NCBI GenBank assembly: GCA_038110465.1
Contig: JAYNJU010000009.1
Location: 1-26,406 of the forward strand
From: Marisimplicoccus sp038110465
GTDB taxonomy: Bacteria > Bacteroidota > Bacteroidia > Flavobacteriales > Flavobacteriaceae
Direction of reading: 5' to 3'
DNA: 26,406 bases
Part shown: one piece after another, positions 23,706-26,406 of the stretch
Numbering within the stretch: position 1 is the stretch's first letter
Layout of the letters: each line of letters begins with the position of its first letter
Notes under the pieces: model-generated
Database searches by the model: none
Seen by the model: the letters and a program-made list of their open reading frames with translations, nothing else
What the model was told of the DNA's origin: nothing
Program-made: the position numbers and the translations under genes

Positions 23706-24698
23706 ATGGTAAAAATAGGCAACATAGAACTGGATGAATTTCCATTGCTTCTAGCTCCCATGGAAGACGTTAGTGATCCCCCTTTTAGAGCCCTATGTAA
23801 GGAGCAAGGAGCAGATGTTGTTTATACTGAATTTATTTCTAGCGAGGGGCTTATAAGAAATGCAGCAAAAAGCACAAAAAAACTTGACATATACACTAAA
23901 GAAAGACCGGTTGGTATTCAGATTTTCGGAGCAAACCTCGACTCAATGCTTCAAGCGGTTGATATAGTAGAAAAAACAAACCCAGACATAATAGATATTA
24001 ATTATGGGTGTCCTGTAAAAAAAGTGGTTTGTAAGGGTGCGGGCGCTGGGATATTAAAAGACATACCTCTTATGGTCAGCTTAACTAAAGAAATAGTTAA
24101 AAGAACCAGTATTCCAGTAACTGTTAAGACAAGGCTGGGCTGGGACGAACAGTCAATAAAAATTGTTGAGGTAGCAGAGAGACTGCAAGATGTTGGTATT
24201 AAAGCAATATCAATTCATGGAAGGACAAGGGCTCAAATGTATAAAGGAGATGCAGACTGGACAAAAATATCTGAAATTAAAAATAACGCAAGAATGCATA
24301 TACCTGTGTTTGGGAATGGAGACGTTAATAGTCCAGAAAAAGCTAAATTAATGAGGGATGAATTTGGTCTAGACGGAGCAATGATAGGAAGGGCATCAAT
24401 TGGAAACCCATGGTTTTTTGATCAAGTTAAATGTTTTTTAAAAACAGGAAGCCATAAACCAGAACCAGGAATTGCGGAAAAAGCTAAAATGGCAAAAAGA
24501 CACCTTGAAATGGCAGTTGAATGGAAAGGTGAAACCTTAGGTGTTTTAGAAACAAGAAGACATTATGGTAATTATTTTAAAGGCATTCCAAACTTTAAAG
24601 AAATAAAGAGTAAAATACTAAACGAACAAGAGTCTTCTGTTATTATCAAGGACCTAGAAGGAATAATTAAATCTTTTTCTCAAGCAGAGCTTGTTTAA
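23706..24698 (+). CDS. dusB: tRNA-dihydrouridine synthase
   Basis: A 330-residue FMN-dependent enzyme that reduces uridines in the D loop of tRNA. LAPMEDVSDPPFRAL (16-30) begins the TIM barrel. INYGCPVKKV contains catalytic Cys102. KTRLGW, HGRTRAQMYKGDADW and the phosphate-binding FGNGDV / GAMIGRASIGNPWFF motifs follow. The C-terminal helical tRNA-recognition domain is present. The DusB subgroup fits best, but DusA/DusC specificity cannot be excluded by eye. It converges on the permease gene with a 4-nt overlap (TTAA supplies both stops). Confidence 0.94.
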   Translation: MVKIGNIELDEFPLLLAPMEDVSDPPFRALCKEQGADVVYTEFISSEGLIRNAAKSTKKLDIYTKERPVGIQIFGANLDSMLQAVDIVEKTNPDIIDINYGCPVKKVVCKGAGAGILKDIPLMVSLTKEIVKRTSIPVTVKTRLGWDEQSIKIVEVAERLQDVGIKAISIHGRTRAQMYKGDADWTKISEIKNNARMHIPVFGNGDVNSPEKAKLMRDEFGLDGAMIGRASIGNPWFFDQVKCFLKTGSHKPEPGIAEKAKMAKRHLEMAVEWKGETLGVLETRRHYGNYFKGIPNFKEIKSKILNEQESSVIIKDLEGIIKSFSQAELV

Positions 24699-25885
24699 TC
24701 TCTCACACCTCTTGTTGACCAAAAGGAAGTTAATAAACCAAGAGAGGAAATAGTCATCAATACTATTAAAACATTTTTAAAACCTAAAGAGATTGGATAC
24801 GGAATAGAAGTGCCAGGAACACTTATGAAAGAAAGATTGTTTTGAAATAAAACAATTATACTAGCAACGCCTATGCCAATAAAACAGCCAGTAATAGTTA
24901 TGAGAACACCTAGTAAAAAAAAGACCCTATTTATATCGTTTTTATCACCCCCAATAGACTTAAGAATTCTTAAGTCTTTTCTTTTTTCTACTATCATTAT
25001 TGATAAAGCCCCAACAAGATTAAACATTGCAACAAAAGAAATTAAAGAGAAAATTAAGTAAACAGCAAGGTTCTCTGTGTTAAGCATTTTATATAGAGCA
25101 GGATTTAAGTCTTGTTTGTTGAGAACATTAACGTTGTTGTCAAAAAGGACCAAAGCAAGCTCTTCCAGCTGGGTTTGATTCAATTTATTGTTTGAAAAAA
25201 TTTCAACAGAGGTATAGTTATTATCTGGTAAACCAATAAGCTTTGAAACAGATGAAAAGGGAGCGAAAACATATTTACCCTCTATGTCTTTGCTAATTTG
25301 ATAAATACCTTCAATGTCAAATTTTGCATTACGAAACGGTGAGAAACCAAAATACATTTCTGGGTTTTGAGGTGTAACGGTAGCCAATAATGAAAAATCT
25401 TCACTTAAAACTGCCTCTAAAGAAGAGGCAAGCTCAGCACCGAGATAAATACTGTTTTCCTTTTGTGGAGAAAAAACCCCAACCAAAGAAACAGAGTCTA
25501 AAGTTTCGTTTAAGTAATAATCAGCACCTACCCCTTTTAATATTGCAGCACCTGAGTTAAACTCATTAGATAAAACAGCTTTTTTCTCAGCAACTCCTGA
25601 AACATGTATAGCGCCATATAAACCGCGGATTCTATCTAAACTTTGTTGATCTGCATAAAAACTTACACCATTTTTGGGAACAATTTTATAATCAGGATCA
25701 AAAGAACTTGTATAGTATAAACCAAAATTTTTTAGACCTTCAAAAGCACTCAGAACAATCAGTAAAACACATGAAGAGGCAACAATCATAATAAAAGCAA
25801 AACCATTTATTCTGTTAATAATTGTTTTAGAGTCTTTTGAAATTAAATAACGAAAAGCAATTCTGTATATGTAAGAGCTAAACAT
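24695..25885 (-). CDS. FtsX-like ABC transporter permease (LolC/E or MacB type)
   Basis: A 396-residue inner-membrane permease. One N-terminal helix (about 26-48) is followed by a large periplasmic domain (about 50-265) and three C-terminal helices (about 268-292, 318-345 and 365-385). This is the topology of LolC/LolE and MacB. RIAFRYLISKDSKTIINRINGFAF at the start and IMIVEKRKDLRILKSIGGDKNDI after the second helix are typical of the FtsX superfamily coupling region. Lipoprotein release to the outer membrane is the likeliest role, but no ATPase partner is encoded here. It follows rbfA by 2 nt. Confidence 0.88.
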   Translation of the reverse strand: MFSSYIYRIAFRYLISKDSKTIINRINGFAFIMIVASSCVLLIVLSAFEGLKNFGLYYTSSFDPDYKIVPKNGVSFYADQQSLDRIRGLYGAIHVSGVAEKKAVLSNEFNSGAAILKGVGADYYLNETLDSVSLVGVFSPQKENSIYLGAELASSLEAVLSEDFSLLATVTPQNPEMYFGFSPFRNAKFDIEGIYQISKDIEGKYVFAPFSSVSKLIGLPDNNYTSVEIFSNNKLNQTQLEELALVLFDNNVNVLNKQDLNPALYKMLNTENLAVYLIFSLISFVAMFNLVGALSIMIVEKRKDLRILKSIGGDKNDINRVFFLLGVLITITGCFIGIGVASIIVLFQNNLSFISVPGTSIPYPISLGFKNVLIVLMTISSLGLLTSFWSTRGVRD

Positions 25886-25887
25886 TA

Positions 25888-26247
25888 CTATTTGATTGGG
25901 TTTTTTGGGTTTTTAATTGAATTTTCAACTGAGTCAATATAATCTAAAGAGTCATCAATATAAAACACTAGGTCAGGGATCTTTCTAATAGCCTTTTTAA
26001 GTTTGTTTGAAAGGTCATGTTTTATTGTTGAAGCATTACTTTGAATTTGTTCCAGAACTGTTGAGGAATTACTGCTAGGAAAAACACTTAAATATATTTT
26101 ACAAAGAGAAAGATCAGGAGATATTTTTGCTTTGGTTACTGAGATTATAAGATTCTTTGTCCCTCCCCTTCGCAGATCTTCATTTATCAAAGAAGCTATT
26201 TCTTTTTGAATTATTGAAGAAATTTTTTTTTGTCTCTGGCTTTCCAT
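25888..26247 (-). CDS. rbfA: Ribosome-binding factor A
   Basis: RbfA is a KH-fold factor that binds the 30S subunit and helps 16S rRNA 5'-end maturation, especially in the cold. The 119 residues show the family pattern: SSIIQKEIASLINEDLR at the N-terminus, a VTKAKISPDLSLCKIYLSVF central strand, and a LRKIPDLVFYIDDSL-type end (here IRKIPDLVFYIDDSLDY). The ATG at 26247 is 4 nt after the -7 box (leaderless). It is the first gene of an rbfA-permease operon, an arrangement seen in flavobacteria. Confidence 0.93.
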   Translation of the reverse strand: MESQRQKKISSIIQKEIASLINEDLRRGGTKNLIISVTKAKISPDLSLCKIYLSVFPSSNSSTVLEQIQSNASTIKHDLSNKLKKAIRKIPDLVFYIDDSLDYIDSVENSIKNPKNPIK

Positions 26248-26251
26248 TATT

Positions 26252-26259
26252 CAAAAGTA
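26252..26259 (-). promoter_or_regulatory. -7 promoter box for rbfA-permease
   Basis: Minus-strand TACTTTTG is an exact TAnnTTTG match that ends 4 nt before the rbfA ATG. Confidence 0.58.
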
Positions 26260-26311
26260 ATTCATTAAAAAAGAAAATTATTTTAATGTTTTATAAAATA
26301 TCTTGAAATTG

Positions 26312-26319
26312 TATATTTG
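26312..26319 (+). promoter_or_regulatory. -7 promoter box for tRNA-Met
   Basis: TATATTTG is an exact TAnnTTTG match, 10 nt before the mature tRNA 5' end. Transcription should start a few nucleotides before the tRNA and leave a very short 5' extension for RNase P. Confidence 0.6.
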
Positions 26320-26329
26320 CGGCAATAAG

Positions 26330-26403
26330 GGTCCTATAGCTCAGTTGGTTAGAGTAGATGACTCATAATCATTTGGTCCCTGGTTCGAGTCCAGGTGGGA
26401 CCA
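26330..26403 (+). tRNA. tRNA-Met (CAT), elongator type
   Basis: It folds as a full cloverleaf. The acceptor stem is GGTCCTA/TGGGACC with one U-G pair, and the D arm is GCTC-AGTTGGTTA-GAGT. The anticodon stem is GATGA/TCATT around loop CTCATAA (anticodon CAT), and the T arm is CCTGG-TTCGAGT-CCAGG. The discriminator is A and CCA is not encoded (CCC follows). Lack of the three G-C pairs at the anticodon stem base excludes initiator tRNA. The lysidine-modified tRNA-Ile(CAT) cannot be fully excluded from sequence alone. More tRNAs may follow beyond the window. Confidence 0.92.
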
Positions 26404-26406
26404 CCC

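Overview
The window looks like core chromosome of a low-G+C, streamlined member of the Bacteroidota, most likely order Flavobacteriales. Three things point there. (1) Nearly every transcription unit and both tRNA genes are preceded by an exact TAnnTTTG box, the Bacteroidetes -7 promoter element, and I see no Shine-Dalgarno sequences. (2) Lineage-specific families are present (DUF6341, DUF4837, bacterial GH3 protein). (3) The gene neighbourhoods are of flavobacterial type (DUF6341/purD, ybeY-mnmG-methyltransferase, gltX-SPFH/glnS, rbfA-FtsX-like permease/dusB). I see no phage, insertion sequence, CRISPR array, toxin-antitoxin or defence island.

Layout. 1-5.9 kb: a short DUF6341 membrane protein converges on a tight five-gene minus-strand operon, M23 peptidase - GH3 - glycosyltransferase - polysaccharide pyruvyl transferase - purD. 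5.9-8.3 kb: tatA (+) converges on pgk-DUF4837 (-). 8.3-12.6 kb: holB (+) converges on ybeY-mnmG-methyltransferase (-), an operon carrying one perfect and one near-perfect parS site. 12.6-17.2 kb: gltX-SPFH (+) converges on glnS (-); folB and tRNA-Cys (+) follow. 17.2-19.4 kb: rnr (-). 19.4-19.8 kb: a 404-bp gene-free stretch of about 86% A+T between divergent genes. 19.8-20.7 kb: rpiB-GNAT (+). 20.7-23.7 kb: lepA-MBL hydrolase-rnpA (-). 23.7-26.4 kb: dusB (+) converging on rbfA-FtsX-like permease (-), then tRNA-Met (+).

Most genes serve translation and RNA maturation: GluRS, GlnRS, MnmG and DusB (tRNA modification), YbeY and RbfA (ribosome maturation), RnpA and RNase R (RNA processing), LepA, and two tRNAs. 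Others are metabolic (PurD, Pgk, RpiB, FolB), replicative (HolB) or envelope-related (M23, GT, pyruvyl transferase, DUF4837, TatA, FtsX-like permease).

Three observations stand out. Two parS sites in the mnmG operon, the very AT-rich gap and a change in strand composition across that gap suggest the window lies near the replication origin, although the sign of the skew is not the textbook one. Many -7 boxes end only 3-5 nt before the start codon, so many mRNAs should be leaderless. Genes are packed so tightly that most convergent pairs overlap or nearly touch at their stop codons, with no recognisable terminators. Composition figures here are hand counts.
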